Shown: piece by piece, positions 1 through 6,876 of the stretch
Layout of the letters: each line of letters starts with the position of its first letter
How positions within the stretch are numbered: the stretch's first letter is position 1
DNA from: Hyphomicrobiales bacterium
Lineage (GTDB): Bacteria; Pseudomonadota; Alphaproteobacteria; Rhizobiales; Rhizobiaceae
Direction of reading: 5' to 3'
NCBI GenBank assembly: GCA_900472175.1
Contig: UCHD01000023.1
Span: 1-64,000 of the forward strand
Length of the DNA: 64,000 nt
Program-made: the position numbers and the translations under genes
Notes under the pieces: model-generated
The model's input: only the letters and a program-made list of their open reading frames with translations
Databases searched by the model: none
Told to the model about the DNA's origin: nothing

Positions 1-46
1 CCCCCTTGTGGGGGAGATGTCGGCGTTGCCGACAGAGGGGGGGTAA
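1..46. repeat. RIME-like palindromic intergenic repeat (partial)
   Basis: Two adjacent short palindromes are visible: CCCCC-TTGT-GGGGG at the very start and TGTCGGC-GTT-GCCGACA at about 18-34, followed by a G-run. This matches the general look of the RIME-type intergenic mosaic elements of Rhizobiaceae, which sit 3' of genes and fold into hairpins. It is probably cut by the window edge. The family assignment is from memory of the element, not from an alignment. Confidence 0.55.
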
Positions 47-68
47 CCCTCCGCAGGCGGTCAGCGCA

Positions 69-851
69 TCACTGCCCGTAAACGTCGAAGTCGAAATACT
101 TCTTCGAGAACGTGTCGTAGGTGCCGTTGGCGCGGATCGCCTTGATGGCGGCATTCAGCTTGGCCTTCAGCTCGTCCTCACCCTTGCGGATGCCGATACC
201 GACGCCAGCGCCGAGAATGGCCGGGTCATCCTTGACCATGCCCTTCAGGTCGCAGCATTCCTTGCCCTGATCGCTTTTCAGGAAGGCACCAAGCGCGATG
301 CTGTCGGCCTGGACGGCGTCGAGACGGCCGGCGGCGAGGTCGTTGTTGGCCTCGTCCTGCGTCTGATATTCCTTCACGGTCGCGCCGTTTTCACCGAAAT
401 ACTTGTTGGCATAGACTTGGTGGATGGTCGAAACCTGAACGCCGATCGTCTTGCCCTTCAGGCCTTCCGGGGTGGCTTCGAAGGTTTCGCTTTTCGGGCC
501 GATGACGCCGGTCGGAGTGTTGTAGTACTTGTCGGAGAAATCGATGGTCTTCAGGCGTTCCTCGGTGATCGACATCGAACCGATGATCATGTCGATCTTC
601 TTCGAGGTCAGCGCCGGAATGATGCCGTCCCAGGCGACGGGCGTGATCACGCATTCAAGCTTGGCCTCAGCGCAGATCGCCTTCTCGAATTCAACTTCCC
701 AGCCTTCCCAGTTGCCCGAGGCATCGGGCGAGGTGAAGGGCGGATACGGCTCGGCCGCGAAGCCGACCTTGAGGGGTTCGGCGGCGACGGCGCCGGCGGC
801 AACAATGCCGAGCGCGAGCGACAAGGCGATGGTCTTGAGCGTCTTTTTCAT
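69..851 (-). CDS. Basic amino-acid ABC transporter substrate-binding protein
   Basis: A 260-aa periplasmic binding protein of the SBP_bac_3 family (lysine/arginine/ornithine-histidine type). Residues 1-24 are a Sec signal peptide (KK, hydrophobic core, AVAA before the mature start). The mature part carries the family pattern of an EGWEVEFEKAIC-like segment and a CC pair near residue 199. It captures a cationic or polar amino acid for the ATPase encoded just upstream; the permeases are not in the window and probably lie to the left. The divergent neighbours are arginine-catabolic genes, so L-arginine or a methylated arginine is the inferred ligand. The start is the ATG directly before the signal peptide. 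Confidence 0.9.
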   Translation of the reverse strand: MKKTLKTIALSLALGIVAAGAVAAEPLKVGFAAEPYPPFTSPDASGNWEGWEVEFEKAICAEAKLECVITPVAWDGIIPALTSKKIDMIIGSMSITEERLKTIDFSDKYYNTPTGVIGPKSETFEATPEGLKGKTIGVQVSTIHQVYANKYFGENGATVKEYQTQDEANNDLAAGRLDAVQADSIALGAFLKSDQGKECCDLKGMVKDDPAILGAGVGIGIRKGEDELKAKLNAAIKAIRANGTYDTFSKKYFDFDVYGQ

Positions 852-887
852 GCTGTTTCCCTTTTTTGGTTTTCGTTGTTTTCAGTT

Positions 888-1661
888 TCAGTGGATAGAG
901 CTGATGAACTTTTTCAGGCGTTCGGATTTCGGATTGCCAAAGATCTCGTCCGGCGTTCCCTGTTCGTCGATGACGCCGTCAGCGAGGAAGACGATGTGGT
1001 TGGCGACGTTGCGGGCGAATTTCATCTCGTGCGTGACGAGGATCATCGTTCGCTTCTCCTTGGCAAGATCGCCGATGACGGTCAGCACTTCGCCGACGAG
1101 TTGCGGATCAAGCGCCGAGGTCGGCTCGTCGAACAGCATAACCAGCGGCTGGATCGCCAGGGCCCGGGCGATCGCCGCCCGCTGCTGCTGGCCGCCGGAA
1201 AGGAAGGCCGGATAGGCATCGCGTTTCTCGAACAGACCGACGCGCCGCAAGAGCGCTTCGCCGGTGGCTGTCGCTTCTTCCATGGATTTGCCGAGCACAT
1301 GGATCGGGACTTCGATGACGTTCTGGAGAATGGTCATGTGCTGCCAGAGATTGAAGCTCTGGAACACCATGCCGAGCTGGGTGCGCAGGCGCTGCACCTG
1401 TTTGCGGTCCGCGGGCATCAGGCCGCCGTGACCGTCTTTCTTCATGGCGATCGTTTCGCCATGCACCGTGACCGAACCGGATGTCGGCAGTTCCAGCATG
1501 TTGATACAGCGTAGGAAGGTCGACTTCCCAGAACCGCTGCCGCCGATGATGGCGATCACATCGCCCTCATTCGCGGTCAGTGAAACGCCCTTGAGCACTT
1601 CGAGCGGCCCGAAACGTTTGTGGAGGTTTGTAACCGCAATCGCCTGGGCTGGTTTCGTCAT
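888..1661 (-). CDS. Basic amino-acid ABC transporter ATP-binding protein (HisP/ArtP type)
   Basis: A 257-aa ATPase of a polar amino-acid importer. Walker A GGSGSGKST is at residues 40-48, the Q-loop glutamine at about 101, the signature LSGGQQQR at 154-161 and Walker B LFDEP at 176-180, so it should be active. It powers uptake with the binding protein encoded 36 bases downstream. The frame stays open about 84 codons upstream, but the ATG at 1661 gives the normal family N-terminus (MTKPAQ, then the first beta strand), and the extra residues look non-coding. It is transcribed away from the DDAH-like gene through a shared divergent promoter region. Confidence 0.9.
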   Translation of the reverse strand: MTKPAQAIAVTNLHKRFGPLEVLKGVSLTANEGDVIAIIGGSGSGKSTFLRCINMLELPTSGSVTVHGETIAMKKDGHGGLMPADRKQVQRLRTQLGMVFQSFNLWQHMTILQNVIEVPIHVLGKSMEEATATGEALLRRVGLFEKRDAYPAFLSGGQQQRAAIARALAIQPLVMLFDEPTSALDPQLVGEVLTVIGDLAKEKRTMILVTHEMKFARNVANHIVFLADGVIDEQGTPDEIFGNPKSERLKKFISSIH

Positions 1662-1787
1662 GAAAAGTCTGTCCTGTCGAGACAGGTCGCCAAATCTGAA
1701 CGCATGAAACAGTTCCCCTGTTTGTCTGTCGTGCGGCATTTTTTGCCTGTCACGCTGTTCCCTGAAACGCATCGTGGCACTTGTGCA

Positions 1788-1814
1788 GAAATTATTCAAC
1801 CGTATAATAATTTC
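1788..1814. promoter_or_regulatory. 27-bp inverted repeat, candidate operator in the divergent promoter
   Basis: GAAATTATT, nine bases, then AATAATTTC: a perfect 9-bp inverted repeat. It is centred between the transporter ATPase start (1661) and the DDAH-like gene start (1871). Size, symmetry and position fit a dimeric repressor site. The TetR-family regulator encoded at 2746 is the obvious candidate, but nothing in the sequence proves which protein binds. Confidence 0.5.
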
Positions 1815-1870
1815 GACGCTGCTTTTTTGGCGGCCCCGCCAGATGAATGATTTTCCAACAGGAGTAGACG

Positions 1871-2749
1871 ATGACGGCTTATGGTTCGCAGGAAATGTCG
1901 GCCAATCTGACACGCGTGCTGATGCGCCGGCCGGGCGCCAGCCTTGCCGCTGCCGACCCTGCGAAATGGCACTATGGCCCCACCTTTAACGGCGAGAAGG
2001 CCGTGCACCAGTATACGGAATTTGCGCGGCTGGTGGAAAAGTCCGGAGCAGAAATCCTCTGGCTGGAGGACAAGGGCGACGGTCTCGCCGATGCCATGTT
2101 CACCCATGATCCGTCGCTGATGTCCGATCATGGCGCTATCCTCCTGCGCATGGGAAAGCCGCTGCGCGAAAAAGAAACGGCGCTGCACGAAGCGGCTTAC
2201 AAGGCGGCCGGCATCCCGATCCTCGGCCGCATTGTTGCTCCGGGAACGGTTGAGGGCGGTGACTGCATCTGGCTCGACGCCGAGACGCTAGTCGTTGGCC
2301 GCGGCGTGCGCACCAATGAGGAGGGCATCTCCCAGCTGACGGAGATGCTCGCCCCGCACGGCATCACCGTACTGGGTTATGACCTGCCGCTCTGGCATGG
2401 CGAGGAAGCCTGCCTGCATCTGATGTCGGTGATGAGCCCGCTGTCGCGCGATCTGGCGCTGGTGTTCGCGCCGCTCCTGCCAGCCTCTTTCTACCAGCTC
2501 CTGAAGGAATGGGGCATCACCCTGATCGAGGCGCCGGCCGACGAGTTTCATGCCAGCAACGGCCTGAGCCTCAACGTTCTGCCGGTCCGGCCGAACGAAG
2601 TCATCATGGTCGCGGGGTTCCCCAAGACCAAGGCGGCGATGGAAGCGGCGGGCTGCAAGGTCGAGACTTTCGAGGCCGATGCGCTGTGCATCGCCTGCGA
2701 AGGCGGCCCGACCTGCCTGACCCGGCCGGTCCTGCGGCGGGCCGCATGA
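1871..2749 (+). CDS. DDAH/arginine-deiminase-like amidinohydrolase
   Basis: A 292-aa protein of the guanidino-group-modifying (amidinotransferase/DDAH) fold. Expected catalytic elements are present: EGGD at 128-131, a His in the LHL motif at 183, and a C-terminal nucleophile Cys282 in GGPTCLTRP. Known members hydrolyse N-omega-dimethylarginine to citrulline and dimethylamine, or arginine to citrulline and ammonia. It has a GGAG ribosome site 6 bases before the ATG. It heads an operon with a TetR regulator (ATGA overlap), aruH and aruI, all concerned with arginine-like substrates, so methylarginine or arginine is the inferred substrate. Which of the two cannot be told from sequence alone. Confidence 0.85.
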   Translation: MTAYGSQEMSANLTRVLMRRPGASLAAADPAKWHYGPTFNGEKAVHQYTEFARLVEKSGAEILWLEDKGDGLADAMFTHDPSLMSDHGAILLRMGKPLREKETALHEAAYKAAGIPILGRIVAPGTVEGGDCIWLDAETLVVGRGVRTNEEGISQLTEMLAPHGITVLGYDLPLWHGEEACLHLMSVMSPLSRDLALVFAPLLPASFYQLLKEWGITLIEAPADEFHASNGLSLNVLPVRPNEVIMVAGFPKTKAAMEAAGCKVETFEADALCIACEGGPTCLTRPVLRRAA

Positions 2750-3375
2750 GCCGCCGGACGTTCCATCGCGCACCGGAGGGGGAGCGGCGGCAGGAGTTGA
2801 TCGAGGCAACCCTCGATACGATCGCCGAGCTTGGCCTGCGCGGTGCGACCGTCCGCCAGATCGCTATCCGGGCCGGCGTCACCGCCGGTCTCGTACGGCA
2901 TTATTTCGCGTCCAAGGACCAGATGGTGGAGGAGGCCTATCGCTCGGTGCTCGCCACTTTTGCCGCCAAGGCATCCGATGTTTCCGGCGATCCGGGAACG
3001 CGGCTGAAGCGTTTCATCACGCTCAACCTGACGGCGCCGGTTGCCAATGACCGCAGCCTGTCGCTCTGGGCGTCGTTCATCAGCCAGGTCCGGCTGGATC
3101 CCGAGCTTGCCGCCATCCACCGCGAAGGCTATCTCGGTTTCCGCAATGATTTGCAGGGCTTGATCGGTGATTTTCTGAGGGCGGAAGGCAAACCATCGGG
3201 AGAAGCAGATTGCCGCCGCCATGCGATTGCCATCAATGGCATGATAGACGGGCTGTGGCTGGAGGCGTGCCTTGCGGGCGAGCTTTTCGAAGACGCCGAG
3301 CTTGTGGCAATCGCATTGTCGTCGAGCGAAGCCCTGCTGGGATTGCCGTTCGGCGGGGATGCCGCAATATTTTGA
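2746..3375 (+). CDS. TetR/AcrR-family transcriptional regulator (BetI-like)
   Basis: A 209-aa regulator. Residues about 14-60 form a classic TetR N-terminal helix-turn-helix (ATVRQIAIRAGV-TAGLVRHYF-SKDQM); the rest is an effector domain resembling BetI-type C-terminal domains. The ATG at 2746 overlaps the stop of the DDAH-like gene (ATGA), which points to translational coupling and decides the start; an open frame extends upstream but only antisense-like peptide results. It probably represses this operon and perhaps the divergent transporter in response to arginine or a derivative. The 1788-1814 inverted repeat is a plausible site. Confidence 0.85.
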   Translation: MSRRTFHRAPEGERRQELIEATLDTIAELGLRGATVRQIAIRAGVTAGLVRHYFASKDQMVEEAYRSVLATFAAKASDVSGDPGTRLKRFITLNLTAPVANDRSLSLWASFISQVRLDPELAAIHREGYLGFRNDLQGLIGDFLRAEGKPSGEADCRRHAIAINGMIDGLWLEACLAGELFEDAELVAIALSSSEALLGLPFGGDAAIF

Positions 3376-3394
3376 CTGAGGCCAGGAGGCTCCT

Positions 3395-4585
3395 ATGCGC
3401 TATTCATCGATCACCGACCGTCTGGCCGATCTCGGATCGGAAAAATGGGCGCTGCACATCCGCGCACGGCAGATGCAGGCAAGCGGCACGGAGGTCATCC
3501 AGCTGACGATCGGTGAGCCAGATATGCCGCCGGATGCCTCGCTGCTGGCCGAAGCACAGCGGGCGATGAATGCCGGACGCTACCGCTATTCCAACGGACG
3601 CGGCGAGCCCTCGGTGGTCAATGCGCTGACCGCCCGCTACGCCAAGCGCCGCGCGGATGTGACAGCGGAAAACGTACTTTGCTTCCCCGGCACGCAGACC
3701 GCGCTGTTCGCCGTCATGCTCGGCCTGGTCGAGGCCGGTGATGGCGTGCTGGTCGGCGATCCGCTCTATGCCACCTATGACGGGGTCATCCAGTCGACCG
3801 GTGCCCACCGCGTCACCGTGCCGTTGAAGCCGGAGAATGGCTTTCACATGCAGGCCGCCGACCTTGAAAAGGCAATCACGCCGAAATGCCGGGTATTGCT
3901 GCTCAACACGCCACACAATCCGACCGGCGCTGTGCTGACGGCCGACGAGATCAAGGCGATCGGCGACATCTGCCGCAAGCACGATCTCTGGATCGTCTGC
4001 GACGAAGTTTATGAGGAACTGATCTTCGACGGTCCGTTTGCTTCGCCCTTTGACGATGCGGACCTTGCCGAACGCACCATCGTCGTATCGTCGATCTCCA
4101 AGTCGCATGCCGCCCCGGGTTTCCGCAGCGGCTGGGCGATTGGCCCCGCCGAATTCGCCAGCCGTCTCCTGCCGGTGTCTGAAACCATGCTGTTCGGCGT
4201 TCAGCCCTTCATCGCCGACATGACCGCCTATGCGCTGACCCATGAAATCGGCACGTCAGCCGCCATGCGCGCGTCCTACAAGACGCGGGCCGACCTGATT
4301 GTCGAGGGGCTGTCGAATGTGCCCGGTATCGTGCCGCTGCCGCCGGAAGCCGGGATGTTCACCCTGATCGATGTTGCAGGCACCGGCCTGACCGGCGAGG
4401 CATTCGCCTGGATGCTTCTCGAACAGGAACATGTTGCGGTGATGCCTGGAGGATCCTTCGGCAACGAGGCGACCTCTTTCGTGCGCGTCAGCCTGACCGT
4501 GCCGGACATGGTCATCCAGGAAGCCTGCCAGCGGATTACCAAGCTGGCGATCCGGTTGCAGACACCAAAGGAGCGCCGCGCATGA
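3395..4585 (+). CDS. aruH: PLP-dependent aminotransferase, probable arginine:pyruvate transaminase
   Basis: A 396-aa class I/II fold-type I aminotransferase. NTPHNPTG is at 171-178, the cofactor-binding Asp at 203, the Schiff-base lysine at 236 in SSISKSHAAPGFRSGW and the substrate-carboxylate arginine region near the C-terminus. The length matches AruH of Pseudomonas aeruginosa (about 393 aa), which transfers the alpha-amino group of L-arginine to pyruvate giving 2-ketoarginine. The next gene, overlapping by 4 bases, is a 2-ketoarginine-decarboxylase-like enzyme, and this pairing is the main support for the specific call. A strong AGGAGG site precedes the ATG. Confidence 0.8.
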   Translation: MRYSSITDRLADLGSEKWALHIRARQMQASGTEVIQLTIGEPDMPPDASLLAEAQRAMNAGRYRYSNGRGEPSVVNALTARYAKRRADVTAENVLCFPGTQTALFAVMLGLVEAGDGVLVGDPLYATYDGVIQSTGAHRVTVPLKPENGFHMQAADLEKAITPKCRVLLLNTPHNPTGAVLTADEIKAIGDICRKHDLWIVCDEVYEELIFDGPFASPFDDADLAERTIVVSSISKSHAAPGFRSGWAIGPAEFASRLLPVSETMLFGVQPFIADMTAYALTHEIGTSAAMRASYKTRADLIVEGLSNVPGIVPLPPEAGMFTLIDVAGTGLTGEAFAWMLLEQEHVAVMPGGSFGNEATSFVRVSLTVPDMVIQEACQRITKLAIRLQTPKERRA

Positions 4586-6192
4586 GCGAAGCCCTGAAAA
4601 CCGTCGGCGAGGTACTGGTCGATCTGCTTGAAGCCAACGGCGTCGAAGTCGTGTTCGGCATTCCGGGTGTGCATACGGTCGAACTCTATCGCGGCCTTGC
4701 GGCTTCAAAAATCCGCCACGTGACGCCGCGCCACGAACAGGGCGCCGGCTTCATGGCTGATGGTTATGCCCGCGTCAGCGGCAAGCCCGGCGTGGCGCTG
4801 GTCATCACCGGGCCGGGATTGACGAACACGATTACGGCGATGGCGCAGGCGCGGCAGGATTCGATCCCGATGCTGGTGATATCAGGCGTCAACCGCCGCG
4901 ATTCGCTCGGCCATGGCCGTGGGCTGCTGCACGAACTGCCCGACCAGCACGGCATGATCAAGACGCTGGCACTCTATTCGCAGACCCTGCTCAATCCGGC
5001 CGATCTCGGGCCTGTGATCGATCGTGCCTTTGCGATCCTCACCTCCGGCAGGCCGGGGCCAGTGCATATCGAAATCCCGACCGATGTGATGACGGCGCGC
5101 ATCACATCGCCGCCACTCCGCAAAGCGGCGGCGACCCGTCCGCGAGCTGACGCTGAAACACTGCAGAAAGCCGCTATTTTCTGCGGTGATGCGCAGCGCC
5201 CGGTGATCCTTTGCGGCGGTGGCGCGATCACGGCAGAAGCGGAAATCCGCGAACTGGCCGAGCGGATCGGCGCGCCTGTCGTGATGACCGTCAATGCGCG
5301 TGGCATGCTTGCCGGCCATCCGCTGCGGGTGCCCGCAAGCCCCAGCCTCAAGGCTGTCCGCTCGCTGATTTCCGATGCCGATCTGGTCATTGCGCTCGGT
5401 ACCGAGATGGGGCAGACCGACTATGACATGTATGCCGATGGCGGCTTTCCGATCCTCGGTAATCTCATTCGCACGGATATCGACGCAGCCCAATTGGCGC
5501 GCGGGCCGCATGCCGCCTTGTCGATCCTGTCGGGCGCCAAGGCGGCGATATCAGGCATTCTCGTCTTCCTTACGGCGAAACCGGCGGCAAGGGCTGCAGA
5601 TCGGGCAGCGGCAACGCGCAAGGCGGCCATGGCCGAGTTGACCGCAAAGATGCGCGCCGAAATTGCCGTCATCGACGCGATCTACCAGGCGCTGCCCGAT
5701 GCCACGATCGTTGGCGACAGCACCCAGGCCGTCTATGCCGGCAATCTTTATTGCGATGCGCCGCGGGCCAGGAGCTGGTTCAATTCGGCGACCGGCTTCG
5801 GCGCATTGGGTTATGCTCCACCGGCCGCTGTCGGTGCGGCGGTGGCCGAACCGGAAAAGCCGGTCATCTGCCTCGTCGGCGATGGCGGCATCCAGTTTTC
5901 GCTGGCGGAGCTGGGATCGGCCGCCGATATCAACGCCAATGTCATCTTCCTGGTCTGGAACAATGACGGCTACCAGGAAATCGAATCCTACATGGTCGAA
6001 TCGGGCATTACCCCGGAGGGGGTGAAGCCATCGGCGCCGGACTTCCTGCTCGCCGCCAGCGCCTACGGCGTGCCGGGCGTGCGGCTTTCGAAGGCCGGTG
6101 ACCTGACCGCAGCGCTTGTCGAAGCGAACAAGAGGGGCGGTCCCTCGCTGATCGAAATCCACCAGACGCGGACTTCGGGCGTCACGGCCTGA
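4582..6192 (+). CDS. aruI: ThDP-dependent decarboxylase, probable 5-guanidino-2-oxopentanoate (2-ketoarginine) decarboxylase
   Basis: A 536-aa enzyme with the three-domain acetolactate-synthase-like layout. The activating glutamate is at residue 52 (RHEQGAGFMADGYAR), the central domain spans about 190-320 and the ThDP/Mg GDGG...NND motif starts at about 433. AruI decarboxylates 2-ketoarginine to 4-guanidinobutyraldehyde. The ATGA overlap with aruH indicates one transcript and coupled translation. Acetolactate synthase is unlikely because there is no small subunit and the partner gene is a transaminase. The later enzymes of the pathway (guanidinobutyraldehyde dehydrogenase, guanidinobutyrase) are not in the window. 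Confidence 0.8.
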   Translation: MSEALKTVGEVLVDLLEANGVEVVFGIPGVHTVELYRGLAASKIRHVTPRHEQGAGFMADGYARVSGKPGVALVITGPGLTNTITAMAQARQDSIPMLVISGVNRRDSLGHGRGLLHELPDQHGMIKTLALYSQTLLNPADLGPVIDRAFAILTSGRPGPVHIEIPTDVMTARITSPPLRKAAATRPRADAETLQKAAIFCGDAQRPVILCGGGAITAEAEIRELAERIGAPVVMTVNARGMLAGHPLRVPASPSLKAVRSLISDADLVIALGTEMGQTDYDMYADGGFPILGNLIRTDIDAAQLARGPHAALSILSGAKAAISGILVFLTAKPAARAADRAAATRKAAMAELTAKMRAEIAVIDAIYQALPDATIVGDSTQAVYAGNLYCDAPRARSWFNSATGFGALGYAPPAAVGAAVAEPEKPVICLVGDGGIQFSLAELGSAADINANVIFLVWNNDGYQEIESYMVESGITPEGVKPSAPDFLLAASAYGVPGVRLSKAGDLTAALVEANKRGGPSLIEIHQTRTSGVTA

Positions 6193-6341
6193 AAGGGGCA
6201 GCATTGAGGATGTTCATCAGGTCCGGCTGATGGTAAGATTTGACTTTGGTGGCGGGCGATGGTTTTTAGGCCCGCTTGTACGCTGAATCGGCGTGCAGTT
6301 CGGCGATTTGCTGCGAAAACAGCACGCCAACGGGAAGGACG

Positions 6342-6770
6342 ATGTCCTTGATGGGCATGAACGGCAACAGGATCGATCGCAGCCAGGCAGGCAAGCTTTT
6401 TGCCGTGCTGTGGATTCTGGCGGCCGCCATTGCCATGCAGTTCGTCGCCTCGGCGCAAGGATTTTCGTCGCGGTTCTCGACGGAGGCAAGTGCCGGGAAC
6501 GTCGCAGTTCCGGAAGGCGGCACCTCCGATACGACACTTGCGCGTCATGCCGTGCGGGCTTTTCCCGTTGCTGATCTGCGCTTTCTGGCTGATCGGACAG
6601 ACGGCAAGTCTTCGCCGGGCGGGCCGGGGCCATTTGTGCTGCCTGTGCCGGCTCTCGTCGCGTCGATCTCTTACGGCAGCATGTCGTCTACCGGTCTTTT
6701 GCATGCTGCGATAACGGGAGTGAAGGGTTATACGACCCGCGCTCGCGGACCACCGGCGTTTTACGCCTGA
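6342..6770 (+). CDS. Small secreted or membrane-anchored protein of unknown function
   Basis: A 142-aa protein I do not recognise with certainty. A GAAGGA ribosome site lies about 5 bases before the ATG at 6342. Residues about 15-40 form a hydrophobic segment after basic residues (signal peptide or anchor). The C-terminal half is rich in Gly, Pro and Ala and ends RARGPPAFYA, which recalls DUF2946-type exported proteins, but the cysteines typical of that group are absent. A stop is followed at once by a hairpin terminator, which supports a real gene on this strand. It stands alone between aruI and secDF. Confidence 0.5.
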   Translation: MSLMGMNGNRIDRSQAGKLFAVLWILAAAIAMQFVASAQGFSSRFSTEASAGNVAVPEGGTSDTTLARHAVRAFPVADLRFLADRTDGKSSPGGPGPFVLPVPALVASISYGSMSSTGLLHAAITGVKGYTTRARGPPAFYA

Positions 6771-6791
6771 GACTGCCCTGGGCAGTCTTTT
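6771..6791 (+). terminator. Intrinsic terminator after the small secreted protein
   Basis: GACTGCC and GGCAGTC form a 7-bp stem with a very short CTG-type loop, followed by TTTT. It begins directly after the TGA of the 6342-6770 gene and would insulate it from secDF. Confidence 0.65.
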
Positions 6792-6876
6792 GCGCATCGG
6801 CGCAACTTTCCTTGACGCATCACACCCGCCGTCCCAGGCTCTGCCGGACGGGCGCGGGCTATAATGGAACCTTAAC

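Noticed and set aside
6-1514. Plus-strand open frame of 502 codons over the transporter genes
   Set aside because: Antisense to two well-recognised ABC transporter genes. The peptide has the Arg/Asp/Gly-rich look of a complementary frame in GC-rich DNA.
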